Shown: positions 26,512 through 35,699, counted from the first letter of the stretch. The stretch is 64,000 bases of DNA from Streptomyces diacarni (GCF_003323715.1 NZ_QOIN01000036.1:62001-126000); one strand, 5' to 3'. Made by a program: numbers and translations. The notes: generated by a model not told the origin, from the letters alone.

Positions 26512-27875
26512 CGGCGGCACCCACGACGGACACGACGCGGACGAGCGCGGAAGGCGTGGCCGGGCGCCTCGCGGCCCTGGCCCAGCGGTTCCTCGGCGGC
26601 CCGCTGCCGGTGCGGCTGCGGGCCTGGGACGGCAGCGAGGCAGGCCCCGCGCAGGCGCCGCTCGTGGTGCTGCGCTCGCGCCGCGGCCTGCGCAGACTGC
26701 TGTGGCAGCCAGGGGAACTCGGGCTGGCCGAGGCCTACATCACCGGCGACGTGGACGTGCCGGGCGACGTGGGCGAGGGGCTGCGCACCGTGTGGCGGGC
26801 GGCGCGCGAGAGGGGACTGCGGCCGCCCCGGCTCAGCCTCTCCGACCGGGCCGAGGCCGCCGCGCTGCTGCTGCGGATCGGCGCGCTGGGCCCGCCGCCG
26901 CGGCCGCCCGCCGGCCGCGCCAGGCTCGGCGGCGTCCTGCACAGCGCCGCACGCGACCGCGCCGCCATCAGCCACCACTACGACCTGTCCAACGCGTTCT
27001 ACGCACTGCTGCTGGACCCCTCGATGGCCTACTCGTGCGGCTACTGGGCCAAGGCGCCGGGCGCCGAGCCCGGCTACGGACTGCCCGAGGCGCAGCGCGA
27101 CAAGCTCGACCTGGTCTGCCGCAAGCTGGGGCTCGGGCAGGAGGGAGTGGGCCGGGAACCGGGGCCCGCCGCGGGCCCGCGGCTGCTGGACGTCGGCTGC
27201 GGCTGGGGCTCACTGACCCTCCACGCGGCCGAGCACTACGGGGCGCGGGTGGTGGCCGTGACCCTCTCCGGCGAGCAGGCCGGGTTCGTCCGCGCCCGGG
27301 TACGCGAGCGCGGCCTGGAGGACCGTGTCGAGGTGCGGCACTGCCACTACCGCGACCTGCGGGACGGCGGGTTCGACGCCGCGGCCACCATCGAGATGGG
27401 CGAGCACGTCGGGCGTGCGGAGTACCCGCACTTCACCGCGGCTCTGCACGGCATGGTGCGGCCCGGCGGCCGGGTGCTGGTGCAGCAGATGTCGCGCGGC
27501 GCGAAGGCGCCGGGCGGGGGAGCGTTCATCGAGACCTACATCGCCCCCGACATGCACATGCGCCCGCTCGGCGAGACCGTCGGACTGCTGGAGGAGGCGG
27601 GGCTGGAGGTGCGGGCCACCGCCTCGCTGCGTGAGCACTACGTGCACACCATTGCCGCCTGGGCGCGCACCCTGGACGAGCGCTGGGAGGAGTTCACAGA
27701 GCTGGCCGGCGCCGAGACGGCACGGGTCTGGCGGCTGTACCTGGCCGGTGGCGGGCTCGCCTTCGCCGAGCGCCGGATGGGCGTCGACCAGATCCTCGCC
27801 GTGCGCCCCCTGGACGAGGGGGAGGCCGGGCTCGGCCCCGTACCGCACGGGGGCCACGACGGCGAGTGGCCGTGA
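26508..27875 (+). CDS. Cyclopropane-fatty-acyl-phospholipid synthase family methyltransferase (second copy)
   Basis: A 455-residue paralogue of the preceding gene with the same layout: front domain (AEAYITGDVDVPGDVG, AISHHYDLSNAFYALLLDPS), SAM-binding LLDVGCGWGSLTLHAAEHYG and active-site YSCGYW and EMGEHVGRAEY. It differs clearly in sequence, so the pair are old paralogues that may act on different positions or yield different products. It is the last gene of the operon; the 410 bp that follow are non-coding. Confidence 0.9.
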   Translation: MTAAPTTDTTRTSAEGVAGRLAALAQRFLGGPLPVRLRAWDGSEAGPAQAPLVVLRSRRGLRRLLWQPGELGLAEAYITGDVDVPGDVGEGLRTVWRAARERGLRPPRLSLSDRAEAAALLLRIGALGPPPRPPAGRARLGGVLHSAARDRAAISHHYDLSNAFYALLLDPSMAYSCGYWAKAPGAEPGYGLPEAQRDKLDLVCRKLGLGQEGVGREPGPAAGPRLLDVGCGWGSLTLHAAEHYGARVVAVTLSGEQAGFVRARVRERGLEDRVEVRHCHYRDLRDGGFDAAATIEMGEHVGRAEYPHFTAALHGMVRPGGRVLVQQMSRGAKAPGGGAFIETYIAPDMHMRPLGETVGLLEEAGLEVRATASLREHYVHTIAAWARTLDERWEEFTELAGAETARVWRLYLAGGGLAFAERRMGVDQILAVRPLDEGEAGLGPVPHGGHDGEWP

Positions 27876-28285
27876 CCGTGTGACCACCACCGCGCGCTGT
27901 CGGGCGCCCCGTCACCTCCCCGCCCGGCACCGCGCGGTGCGACGGCGCCCGAGGCGCAGCCGGACCGCCGGCCGTCCAGCCGGAGCGCCCGGCCGCCGAC
28001 CGCTCGTCCGGGACGCGGCTGCGCGGCTGCCCGGCCGGGAACGGGTGACCGCCCGGCCGGCGCGTGCCGGCACCCCGGCCGGAGACGGGCCGCCGACCGG
28101 CCCCGCCCGGCCAACCGCAAACGACCACCACTCAGCCGCATGGGACCCGCCCATCCGCAGAGGACCGGCCGAGCCGCAAACGGCCACTCAGGCCAGACGA
28201 CCGGCCGAGCCGCAAAGGACCACTCAGGCCAGGCGCCCGGCCCAGCCGCAGAGGACCGGTACTCAGCCGGAACCGAGCGACCGGC
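27876..28285. other. Non-coding interval with 36-bp direct repeats
   Basis: No convincing gene. The short frames on both strands are Arg/Pro/Ala-rich with no family resemblance. Two 36-bp repeats (28169-28204 and 28205-28240) and a partial third follow the pattern CCGAGCCGCAAA-n6-CACTCAGGCCAG-n4-CCGG. In mycobacteria a DUF1295 gene lies at this point of the sigK locus; nothing like it remains here. Confidence 0.6.
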
Positions 28286-28657
28286 TCAGCCGGTCGCTCG
28301 CCCGCCGCACAGCGCGGCCAGCGACAGCGCGCCCCAGCCCACCGACACGGCCACCGCTTTGCCGCGGGTCTCCGCCGGCAGGGTGGTGCCCAGCAGCGCC
28401 GCGTCGCCGAGGTCGGCGGCGACGCGCACCCAGGCGGCCGTCCGCAGCGCCGCGCCCTCGGGGGCGAGCGCCAGCGCGATGCCGCTGGCCGCGTCCCGCC
28501 AGGCCAGCGGGCGCAGCGAGGTGCGGGTGTGGGGCGCGGTGCGGCCCGCCTCGTCCACCAGCCCGGACGGCTTGGCCAGCAACTCGGGTCTGGCGGTGAC
28601 GGCGATCCCGTAGGCGGCCGTGGCGACTCCGACGGCTCGTAGCAGACCGACCCGCAT
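28286..28657 (-). CDS. Small four-helix membrane protein
   Basis: A 123-residue hydrophobic protein with four predicted membrane helices (LLRAVGVATAAYGIAVTARP, WRDAASGIALALAPEGA, VAADLGDAALLGTTLPA, VAVSVGWGALSLAALCGG), resembling DUF4267-type proteins. Function unknown. The start was set at ATG 28657 with GGAGGAGAAGG upstream, 15 codons inside the longest frame. It lies downstream of rskA on the same strand and may be cotranscribed. Confidence 0.72.
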   Translation of the reverse strand: MRVGLLRAVGVATAAYGIAVTARPELLAKPSGLVDEAGRTAPHTRTSLRPLAWRDAASGIALALAPEGAALRTAAWVRVAADLGDAALLGTTLPAETRGKAVAVSVGWGALSLAALCGGRATG

Positions 28658-28750
28658 CCTTCTCCTCCGCTTCTCCGGCCACCGGCCGACTCGGCTCATC
28701 ACCGTGCCGGCCCGCGTTTTCCTTCCGTACCCCGTAGCTCCCTCCCCTTG

Positions 28751-29542
28751 CTAGGCCTGCTGGGCGGGGAAGTTCACCAGGACCACCGGTTCGGATGTCG
28801 GCTTCGTCGAGCCACCGCTGGGCTCCACGGTGACGCCCATGCCCGAAGCGTCGCCCAGGGGGCCTTCCAGCAGCCAGGCGTCGTCGGAGGAGGCGTCCAT
28901 CAGACCTGCCGAGCGCATCGTGCCGTGGTCGGCGTACCACAGCTGGTAGGTCTTGCCTTCGGGAGCCTGCGGCAGCCGGGAGGCGACGAACGCGGCACGG
29001 TCCTGGTCGCGGGAGACGACGACCGTTCCGCTGCCCCCGCCGGGGAGGTCCTTGGCGGGGACGGTCCGCGCGTCCGGCGCCGAGAGCACCTCGGCCAACC
29101 GCGCGGCCCGGTTCTGGGCGCTCTGGCCGCTCTCCTGCGCCTGTTCGGCCCGCTGGTACTGCCATACGGCCACGCCGCCGAAGCCGGCCGCGACCGCGAG
29201 GCAGGCCGCCAGCGCGAAGGTGGGCCACGTGCGTGCGGCGCGCCGCCGCACGCCGCGCGGGACGTCCGCGCGGGGTGTGTCGCTCGGTGGCTGCTGCCGT
29301 GGCGGCGGCTCTTGGCGGACCTCGCCGATCCGGTGCAGCACCTCGGCCCGCATCCGGGGCGTGGGCTGTTCGGCCAGCGCCAGCCCGACCCTGGCGGCGG
29401 TGGCCCGCAGTTCGGCGACCTCGACGCTGCACGCGGCGCAGTCGCCCAGGTGCCGCTCGAAGGCGGCCTCCTCGTCCGGCTGGAGCGCGTGCACCGCGTA
29501 GGCGCCGGTCAGCGTGTGCAGTTCCATCGTCGTCATCGTCAT
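28751..29542 (-). CDS. rskA: RskA-type anti-sigma factor
   Basis: A 263-residue anti-sigma factor: an N-terminal zinc-binding anti-sigma domain (HTLTGAYAVHALQPDEEAAF, HLGDCAACS with the HxxxCxxC motif), one TM helix (~100-120, FALAACLAVAAGFGGVAVW) and an extracytoplasmic RskA domain (YQLWYADHGTMRSAGLMD). It should hold SigK at the membrane until a signal triggers proteolysis; mycobacterial RskA responds to redox conditions. ATG 29542 overlaps the sigK stop by four bases, the usual sigma/anti-sigma coupling. Confidence 0.92.
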   Translation of the reverse strand: MTMTTMELHTLTGAYAVHALQPDEEAAFERHLGDCAACSVEVAELRATAARVGLALAEQPTPRMRAEVLHRIGEVRQEPPPRQQPPSDTPRADVPRGVRRRAARTWPTFALAACLAVAAGFGGVAVWQYQRAEQAQESGQSAQNRAARLAEVLSAPDARTVPAKDLPGGGSGTVVVSRDQDRAAFVASRLPQAPEGKTYQLWYADHGTMRSAGLMDASSDDAWLLEGPLGDASGMGVTVEPSGGSTKPTSEPVVLVNFPAQQA

Positions 29543-30123
29543 GCCCCCACCCCCAGGCAGTCCCGCAGGCGGATCAGTCCGTCCCGCAGCCGTGTCTTGA
29601 CCGTGCCCAGCGGCTGGGCGAGCAGTTCGGCGACCTCGCGGTAGGTCAGCCCCTTGTAGTAGGCGAGCGTCACGGACTGGCGCTGGATCTCGGTCAGTGT
29701 GCGCAGACAGCGGCGCACCTGCTCGCGCTCCAGACGGGCCTCGACCTGTTCGACGACGTGGTCGTAGTCGGGTGTGCGGTCCAGCCGGGCGGCGCGCTCC
29801 TCGCGGTCGCTGGCGGCCTGGGCCGAGCGGGCGCGGTCCACGGCGCGGCGGTGGGCCAACGTCATGATCCAGGTCATCGCGCTGCCCTTGTCGGGGTTGA
29901 AGTGGGTGGCCAGCCGCCACACCTCGACCAGGACCTCCTGGGTGACCTCCTCGGACTGTGAGGGGTCGCGGAGTACCGAGCGTACGAGGCCCAGGACGGG
30001 CCCCGCGACCCGGTCGTAGAGCTCGGCGAAGGCGTCCTGGTCGCCCTTGGCGGCCTGGGTCAGGAGCGCGTCGGGGTCGGATTGCGCCTCGGCGCGGCTG
30101 GAGATGCGGACCGGCTCCTTCAC
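29539..30123 (-). CDS. sigK: ECF sigma factor SigK
   Basis: A 194-residue ECF sigma factor with region 2 (DAFAELYDRVAGPVLGLVRS, VTQEVLVEVWRLATHFNP, AMTWIMTLAHRRAVDRAR) and region 4 (LTEIQRQSVTLAYYKGLTY, REVAELLAQPLGTVKTRLRDG). The pairing with RskA and the linked flavoprotein/DUF1365/cyclopropane synthase genes identify it as the SigK group. GTG 30123 has GGAGGTGA at good spacing. A SigK-type promoter 85 bp upstream predicts positive autoregulation. Confidence 0.92.
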   Translation of the reverse strand: MKEPVRISSRAEAQSDPDALLTQAAKGDQDAFAELYDRVAGPVLGLVRSVLRDPSQSEEVTQEVLVEVWRLATHFNPDKGSAMTWIMTLAHRRAVDRARSAQAASDREERAARLDRTPDYDHVVEQVEARLEREQVRRCLRTLTEIQRQSVTLAYYKGLTYREVAELLAQPLGTVKTRLRDGLIRLRDCLGVGA

Positions 30124-30470
30124 CGGATGTCACCTCCGGCCCTGGCCGGGGGGCGGGGAATGGCGGCTGCTGTCATGCGCTCCTCCTGGAAGAACTGTCC
30201 ACCTCGCATTCGTCGCCCGACGCGGCACGGATGGGTCCGTGCGGGATTCCGGGGGCCAGGGGAGACGTCCGTGCTGTGGGGAGCACGGTACCGGCCTGCC
30301 GGTGGTCTCCGGCGGTGGCGGGCCGCTCCGCCCGCGCGAGGGGAGGGGCGGGAACAGTGAGCGGCGGGGACGAGATGGTAGGGCGCTCGTACGCAGGTGC
30401 GATTCGGGGCGGATGGGGCAGTACATCCAACTCGCCCCGCACACACGGTAGTCATGAGCATACTGACGGC
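30124..30470. other. Intergenic region between divergent sigK and DUF5954 genes
   Basis: A 347-bp interval without a supportable gene. It holds the SigK-type promoter at 30208-30235. Its short frames on either strand show no family resemblance or good ribosome sites. Confidence 0.6.
30208..30235 (-). promoter_or_regulatory. SigK-type promoter upstream of sigK
   Basis: On the minus strand, CCCATC (30235-30230), 16 bp, ACGAAT (30213-30208). It matches the two promoters at 22.8-22.95 kb in -35, -10 and spacing, and predicts autoregulation of the sigK-rskA operon. Confidence 0.6.
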
Positions 30471-31688
30471 ATGCATGGTGAGCGGGACAACGGCCCCGGC
30501 AACGACAGTGGCTGCGGCAGCGGCAGCGGCAGCGGCAGCGGCAGCGGCAGCGACAGGGGCAACGACAACGACAGGGGCGGTGGCGGCGGCAGGGGCGGTG
30601 ACGACGTGCCGGCCTACCGGACGATCCGTGTGGCGCCCGTCGTGGAACCCGTCGCTGCGCTGGCGGACGAGGAGGCCTGGCTGGCCCGGGAGCGCTACCC
30701 GGTCCTGATGGGGTTCCGCCCGGTCTTCGGTGCGGCCCGGGAGCGGGAGGAGGGCGGCTGGCAGCTGCTGTCCTCCTTCGGGGCGCCCACTCCGCAGAGC
30801 GCACGGGACGGGCTGGCCTCGCACTTCAGGCGCCGCGCCCGCGAGGCTCAGGAGGCAGGCCGCCAGGAGAGCAGCGCCGCCTGCCAGGCTGCCGCCGAAC
30901 GCCTCGACTGGGAAGTGCTGGACGAGCTGACGGTGCTGGAGGAGCGCTACCGCGTCGTGCGCGCCGAGAACGTCATCCGTGCCGGGCGCGACGGGCCCGA
31001 GCCGCCGCGCCCCTCCGACCCCGACCCGGCCGAACCGGGCGCCGCGAACCGGTTGTCCGACCGTACCGAGGGCTTCGTGCTCGACACCGTCATCCCCACC
31101 GGGCCCTCCGAGGGCATTCTCAAGGCGGAGCTTCTCGCCCTCGCCCACCGCGAGGGTGACCCGCCGCAGGTGCGGGAGGACGCGCGGAAGGCCGCCGTCA
31201 GCCATCCGGGCGGCGTGCTGCTGCCGCCCGTCTTCCTGTTCGCGGAGAAGGAGGGCGGCGCCTGGCGTTCGGAGACCGGCGACGGCGGCTCCCCGCAGGA
31301 GGCGCGGGACGCGCTCACCATGCTGCTGCGGGTGCTGGCCCCGGCCATGCAGGGGCTCGACGAGGCGACCCGCACCGTCTACCGGGAGGCCGCCGACCGG
31401 CTCGACGCGGAGCGCGGGAACGAGCTGAGCTTCGGCGGGCGCCACCTGCGCCTCGTCCGCGTCGAGCGGTTCGTCCGGATCGGCCCCGACGGGCCCGAGG
31501 GCCCTCGTCTCTCCGACTACGACCCGGACGAGCCGGTCATGGTCCAGGACATGCGACTGCGCGCCGAGGGCACGTCGGCGGAGGAGGATTCCGAGGACGA
31601 GGACCCGGAGTTCGCGGCGCGCGTCGAGATGCTGCAACGCCTCACCGAGGAGGAGATGGCCCGCAGAGACCGACGCGACGAGGGGTAG
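30471..31688 (+). CDS. DUF5954 family protein
   Basis: A 405-residue soluble protein of the actinobacterial DUF5954 family: YRTIRVAPVVEPVAALADEE, FRPVFGAAREREEGGWQLLS and two internal halves each ending in a RYRVVRAENVIRAGRDGPE-like segment (residues ~165 and ~325), indicating an internal duplication. The N-terminal 45 residues are Gly/Ser/Asp/Asn-rich, encoded by a hexanucleotide repeat. Function unknown. ATG 30471 is the most upstream plausible start; a GTG or ATG inside the repeat-free part is also possible. Confidence 0.82.
   Translation: MHGERDNGPGNDSGCGSGSGSGSGSGSDRGNDNDRGGGGGRGGDDVPAYRTIRVAPVVEPVAALADEEAWLARERYPVLMGFRPVFGAAREREEGGWQLLSSFGAPTPQSARDGLASHFRRRAREAQEAGRQESSAACQAAAERLDWEVLDELTVLEERYRVVRAENVIRAGRDGPEPPRPSDPDPAEPGAANRLSDRTEGFVLDTVIPTGPSEGILKAELLALAHREGDPPQVREDARKAAVSHPGGVLLPPVFLFAEKEGGAWRSETGDGGSPQEARDALTMLLRVLAPAMQGLDEATRTVYREAADRLDAERGNELSFGGRHLRLVRVERFVRIGPDGPEGPRLSDYDPDEPVMVQDMRLRAEGTSAEEDSEDEDPEFAARVEMLQRLTEEEMARRDRRDEG
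30516..30551. repeat. (GGCAGC)6 hexanucleotide repeat
   Basis: Six perfect copies of GGCAGC encoding a (Gly-Ser)n run near the N-terminus of the DUF5954 protein. Being a multiple of three, changes in copy number do not shift the frame. Confidence 0.9.
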
Positions 31689-31712
31689 CCCGCCCCGGTG
31701 GCCCCGGGCGCC

Positions 31713-33155
31713 TCAGCGCGTCGCGCTGCCGCTCTCCTCGTCCGGCGCCGCCTGTGCCCGCGCCAGCCGGGAGCGACGCCGCCCGTAGCAGGAGTAGACC
31801 AGCGCGCCGACGGCCACGAAGACCGCGAACTGGATCCAGGTGACCAGCGGCAGTCCGTACATCAGATAGAGGCTGAAGCCCACCCCGAGCAGGGGCGCCA
31901 CCGGGTAGAAGGGCACCCGGAAACGGCGCTGGAGCCCGGGGTGGGAGCGGCGCAGCGCGAGGACGCAGATGTTGACGACGGTCATGATCGCCAGCGTGCC
32001 GATCACCGTCATGTCCAGCACGACGTCCAGCGGTACGACGGCGGCGGGCACGGCGAAGACGGCGGCGACGATCCACGTGTTGGCCACCGGCGTCGAGGTC
32101 TTCGGCGAGACCCGCTCGAACACCTTGGGCATCAGTCCGTCGCGGGACATGGACATCAGGATGCGCGTCTGCCCGTACATCACCGCCAGCACCACGGAGG
32201 CGATGGCCACCACGGCACCCAGTGCGATGACGGTCGAGCCGAAGGTGGATCCCGTCGCGTGGTTGACGATGAGCGAGAGCGCCGCGGGCTTGCCGCCGAC
32301 CTGCTCCCAGGGCATCGAGCCGAGGGCCGCGACCGAGACCAGGCAGTAGAGCAGTGCCACGCAGCCGATGGTCACCAGGATGGCGAGCGGCAGGTTCCTG
32401 CGCGGGTTCTTGACCTCCTCGCCGGCCGTGGAGATCGCGTCGAAGCCGATGAAGGAGAAGAACGCCAGCGACGCGCCCGCGCCGACGCCGCCGATGCCCT
32501 CGGGGGCGAACGGCGACAGGTTGCCCGACTGGAACGCGGTGAAGGCGATCGCGCAGAACAGGACGAGGATGCCGACCTTGATCACGGCCATCGCCGCCGT
32601 CGCCCGCGCGCTCTCCCGCACACCCCGCACCAGCAGGACGGCGGCGAGCAGCATCACGATCACCGCCGGCACGTTGACGACACCGCCGTGCCCCGGCGCG
32701 TCCGCGAGGGCGGCCGGGATGCGCCAGCCCACGGTGTGCTCCAGCAGCTCGTTCAGGTACTGCCCCCAGCCGATGGCCACCGCGGAGACGGAGACGCCGT
32801 ACTCCAGCAGCAGGCACCAGCCCACCAGGAACGCGGCGCGCTCCCCGAGCGAGGCGTAGGTGTAGGAGTACGAGCTGCCGGAGACCGGCATGGCGCCGCC
32901 CAGCTCGGCGAACGAGAAGGCGGTGAAGACGCAGGTCAGTGCGGCCAGGACGAACGAGACGATGACGGCGGGTCCGGCCTCGGCCACGGTGTCGGACAGT
33001 CCGACGAAGATGCCGGTGCCGACGATCGCGCCGATGCCGAAGCACACCAGCTGGAACGGGCCGATGGTGCGCTTGAGGCCGTTCCCCTCCAGGTCGGCGC
33101 CGGATTCGGAGATCAGCTGTTCGGGGGATTTCAGGCGCAGGCCGGTGCGGGGCAT
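31713..33155 (-). CDS. APC-family amino acid permease
   Basis: A 480-residue transporter with about 12 TM helices. The APC signature is near the N-terminus (VCFGIGAIVGTGIFVGLSD), followed by FAELGGAMPVSGSSYSYTYAS and FFSFIGFDAISTAGEEVKNP. It matches cationic-amino-acid/CAT-type permeases. It lies downstream of the carbamoyltransferase and arcA genes on the same strand, so arginine or ornithine is the likely substrate (inference). ATG 33155 was chosen (MPRTGLRLKSPEQLIS, GGAAGC upstream); the frame extends 35 codons further with no homology. Candidate ArgR boxes precede it. Confidence 0.9.
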   Translation of the reverse strand: MPRTGLRLKSPEQLISESGADLEGNGLKRTIGPFQLVCFGIGAIVGTGIFVGLSDTVAEAGPAVIVSFVLAALTCVFTAFSFAELGGAMPVSGSSYSYTYASLGERAAFLVGWCLLLEYGVSVSAVAIGWGQYLNELLEHTVGWRIPAALADAPGHGGVVNVPAVIVMLLAAVLLVRGVRESARATAAMAVIKVGILVLFCAIAFTAFQSGNLSPFAPEGIGGVGAGASLAFFSFIGFDAISTAGEEVKNPRRNLPLAILVTIGCVALLYCLVSVAALGSMPWEQVGGKPAALSLIVNHATGSTFGSTVIALGAVVAIASVVLAVMYGQTRILMSMSRDGLMPKVFERVSPKTSTPVANTWIVAAVFAVPAAVVPLDVVLDMTVIGTLAIMTVVNICVLALRRSHPGLQRRFRVPFYPVAPLLGVGFSLYLMYGLPLVTWIQFAVFVAVGALVYSCYGRRRSRLARAQAAPDEESGSATR

Positions 33156-33271
33156 GGAGCTTCCAGGGGCGGTGCGGGGTGTGCACGGGGTGGGTGCACG
33201 CGGGACGTTCACAGCAGAAGGGCCCGGGCGGGTGGCCCGGACCCTTCGAGCTGGTTCCATCGTAACGGCCG

Positions 33272-33310
33272 TTTATGCATGACCCCGCATTTATGCGTAT
33301 GACTATGCAC
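33272..33310. promoter_or_regulatory. Candidate ArgR (ARG box) operators
   Basis: An unusually AT-rich stretch between the carbamoyltransferase stop and the permease start contains several TGCAT half-sites: TTATGCATGA at 33272-33281 and TGCGTA-TGAC-TATGCA at 33294-33309 (inverted repeat, 5 of 6 bases). These resemble the TGCATA half-sites of streptomycete ARG boxes and lie where a permease promoter would be. Confidence 0.55.
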
Positions 33311-33342
33311 ACAGGGCCGTGCGCGGCGGCGCCTCGGCCGCC

Positions 33343-34353
33343 TCACCCCAGGGTCGCCACCAGAACGGCCTTGATGGTGTGCATCCGGTTCTCGGCCTCG
33401 TCGAAGACGACCGAGTGCGCGGACTCGAACACCTCGTCGGTGACCTCCAGCGAGGTCAGCCCGTGGCGCTCGTGGATCTCCCGGGCCACCGCCGTCCCCA
33501 GGTCGTGGAAGGCGGGCAGGCAGTGCAGGAAACGCACGGCGGGGTTGCCCGTCGCCCGCAGTACGTCCATGGTCACCGCGTAGGGGCGCAGGAGCGCGAT
33601 CCGCTCGTCCCACACCTGCGGGGGCTCGCCCATCGAGACCCACACGTCGGTGGTGAGGAAGTCCGCGCCCCGCACGCCCTCCTCGACCTCCTCGGTGAGC
33701 GTGATCCGGGCTCCGGTGCTCTCGGCGAGCGCCCGCGCCCGCGCCGTCACCGACTCCTCGGGCCACAGCGACCTGGGCGCGACGATCCGCACGTCCATGC
33801 CGAGCAGCGCGCCCGTGACCAGGTAGGAGTTGCCCATGTTGCTGCGGGCGTCGCCCAGGTAGGCGTACGACAGCTCGCCCAGGCCGCGGCCCCGCGGCGC
33901 GTGCTCGGTCATCGTCAGCGCGTCAGCGAGCATCTGGGTCGGATGCCACTGGTCGGTCAGCCCGTTGTAGACGGGCACCCCGGCGTGTGCGGCCAGCTCT
34001 TCGACGATCTCCTGACCGCTGCCGCGGTACTGGATCCCGTCGTACATCCGTCCGAGAACCCGCGCGGTGTCCTTGACCGACTCCTTCTTGCCCAGGTGGG
34101 AGCCGGACGGATCGAGGTAGGTGGTGTGCGCGCCCTGGTCCGCCGCGGCGACCTCGAACGAGCAACGCGTGCGGGTGGAGGACTTCTCGAAGATCAGCGC
34201 GATGTTGCGTCCGGTCAGCCGCTGGTCATCCCGCTCGGTTCCGGCCCGCTTGGCCTCCTTGAGCCGGGCCGCGAGCCCGATCAGGCTGCGGAACTCCTCC
34301 GGGGTGAAGTCCAGCTCCTTCAGGAAGTGGCGGCCTGCCAGATCTGCTGCCAT
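33343..34353 (-). CDS. argF: Ornithine carbamoyltransferase
   Basis: A 336-residue carbamoyltransferase with the carbamoyl-phosphate motif [16 protein letters not shown], the [13 protein letters not shown] motif, the ornithine loop ending [10 protein letters not shown], and [14 protein letters not shown] at the C-terminus. It forms citrulline from ornithine and carbamoyl phosphate, or runs in reverse in the arginine deiminase pathway. Position beside arcA and a permease favours the catabolic role; no arcC (carbamate kinase) is in the window. ATG 34353 has GAGGAGCG. Confidence 0.93.
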   Translation of the reverse strand: MAADLAGRHFLKELDFTPEEFRSLIGLAARLKEAKRAGTERDDQRLTGRNIALIFEKSSTRTRCSFEVAAADQGAHTTYLDPSGSHLGKKESVKDTARVLGRMYDGIQYRGSGQEIVEELAAHAGVPVYNGLTDQWHPTQMLADALTMTEHAPRGRGLGELSYAYLGDARSNMGNSYLVTGALLGMDVRIVAPRSLWPEESVTARARALAESTGARITLTEEVEEGVRGADFLTTDVWVSMGEPPQVWDERIALLRPYAVTMDVLRATGNPAVRFLHCLPAFHDLGTAVAREIHERHGLTSLEVTDEVFESAHSVVFDEAENRMHTIKAVLVATLG

Positions 34354-34386
34354 GTCGCTCCTCGTTCGCGCTACTGCTGCCGCTGG

Positions 34387-34412
34387 AATTGTATACGGTA
34401 TGTAGAATCCCT
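34387..34412. promoter_or_regulatory. AT-rich promoter/operator between arcA and the carbamoyltransferase gene
   Basis: AATTGTATACGGTATGTAG lies about 35 bp before the carbamoyltransferase ATG. It contains the palindrome GTATAC and an imperfect repeat TGTATAC/TATGTA. It could be the -10 region of that gene and an operator for a GntR-type or ArgR-type regulator; the sequence alone does not decide. Confidence 0.4.
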
Positions 34413-34439
34413 ATGCGGCCTGCCCTGGGGTAGGCAGGC

Positions 34440-35699
34440 TCACACCGCGTCACGCTCCACCGGGCAGCTCATGCAGCGCGGCCCCCCGCGCCCACGCCCC
34501 AGCTCGCCGCCGGGAATCTCCACCACCTCGACCCCCTCCTGCCGCAGATGGGTGTTGGTGGTCACGTTCCGGTCGTACGCCAGGACGACACCGGGCTCCA
34601 GGGCCAGCACGTTGCACCCGTCGTCCCACTGCTCCCGCTCCGCCGCCCGCACGTCCTGCGTCGGGGTGAGCACCCGGATCCGCTCCAGCCCGAGCGCGGC
34701 CGCGATCGCGCGGTGCATGTGCTCCGGCGGGTGGTCGGTGACCTTCAGCTCCGGTCCGCCCGCGGGACCCGGCACCCCCGGCTCGATCGTGTACGAACGG
34801 AGCATGCCCAGCCCCTCGTACTGGGTGAAGGTCTCCCCGTCGACCATCGTCATCACCGTGTCCAGGTGCATGAACGCCCGCCGCTTGGGCATGTCGAGCG
34901 CCACGATGGACCGGGCCGAGCCCCGCGCGAACAGCCCGCGAGCCAGGGTCTCGACGGCCTGCGGAGTGGTCCGCTCGCTCATGCCGACGAGCACGGCGCC
35001 GTTTCCCAGCACGAGCACGTCGCCGCCCTCGATGGTCGAGGGGGAGGGGTGCCCCGACGCGCCGCCCGCCCAGGTGTGGAACCCGTCCTCCTCGGCGGCT
35101 GCCGCGGCGGCGAACAGCGGATGGTGCCGGTAGACGGCCTCGAAGTGGACCGTCTCCCGCTGCCGCGCCGGCCACCGCATCGCGTTGATGCAGACCCCGT
35201 CGTAGACCCATGCCGACGAGTCGCGGGTGAAGATGTGGTTGGGCAGCGGAGCGAGCAGGAAGTCGTCCTCTTCCATGACGTGGAAGCGGACCGAGGTCGG
35301 CTCGGCGTAGCGCTCCAGGTACTCCCGCTTGGTCATGCCCCCGATCAGCGCCTCGGTCAGCTCGGGCGTCGGCATCCGGTCGAAGGATCCCCGCAGGTGA
35401 CCGGCGGCCAGTGGCCCGTACTCCTGTTCGTCGAAGACCCGGTCCAGCACCAGCGCGCGGGCCGCCGGCACGTCCATCGCCCCGGCGAGCAGGTCGCCGA
35501 AGAGGTGCACCTCGACGCCGCGTTCACGCAGCGTGCCGACGAACGCGTCGTGCTCCTGGCGGGCGCGGCGCACCCACAGCACGTCGTCGAAGAGGAGATC
35601 GTCCTTGTTCGTGGGGGTGAGCCTCTTCAGTTCGAGGCCAGGGCGGTGCACGATGACGCGGCGCAGCCGCCCGGTCTCGGAGTCGACATGGAATCCCAT
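34440..35699 (-). CDS. arcA: Arginine deiminase
   Basis: A 419-residue amidinotransferase-fold enzyme converting arginine to citrulline and ammonia. Motifs: [39 protein letters not shown] (guanidinium-binding Asp), [32 protein letters not shown] (catalytic His), and [14 protein letters not shown] end [14 protein letters not shown] holding the nucleophilic Cys. ATG 35699 has AGGATGA. It heads an arcA-carbamoyltransferase-permease group, an arginine deiminase route for ATP or nitrogen supply. The leader carries seven 9-bp repeats. Confidence 0.95.
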   Translation of the reverse strand: MGFHVDSETGRLRRVIVHRPGLELKRLTPTNKDDLLFDDVLWVRRARQEHDAFVGTLRERGVEVHLFGDLLAGAMDVPAARALVLDRVFDEQEYGPLAAGHLRGSFDRMPTPELTEALIGGMTKREYLERYAEPTSVRFHVMEEDDFLLAPLPNHIFTRDSSAWVYDGVCINAMRWPARQRETVHFEAVYRHHPLFAAAAAAEEDGFHTWAGGASGHPSPSTIEGGDVLVLGNGAVLVGMSERTTPQAVETLARGLFARGSARSIVALDMPKRRAFMHLDTVMTMVDGETFTQYEGLGMLRSYTIEPGVPGPAGGPELKVTDHPPEHMHRAIAAALGLERIRVLTPTQDVRAAEREQWDDGCNVLALEPGVVLAYDRNVTTNTHLRQEGVEVVEIPGGELGRGRGGPRCMSCPVERDAV

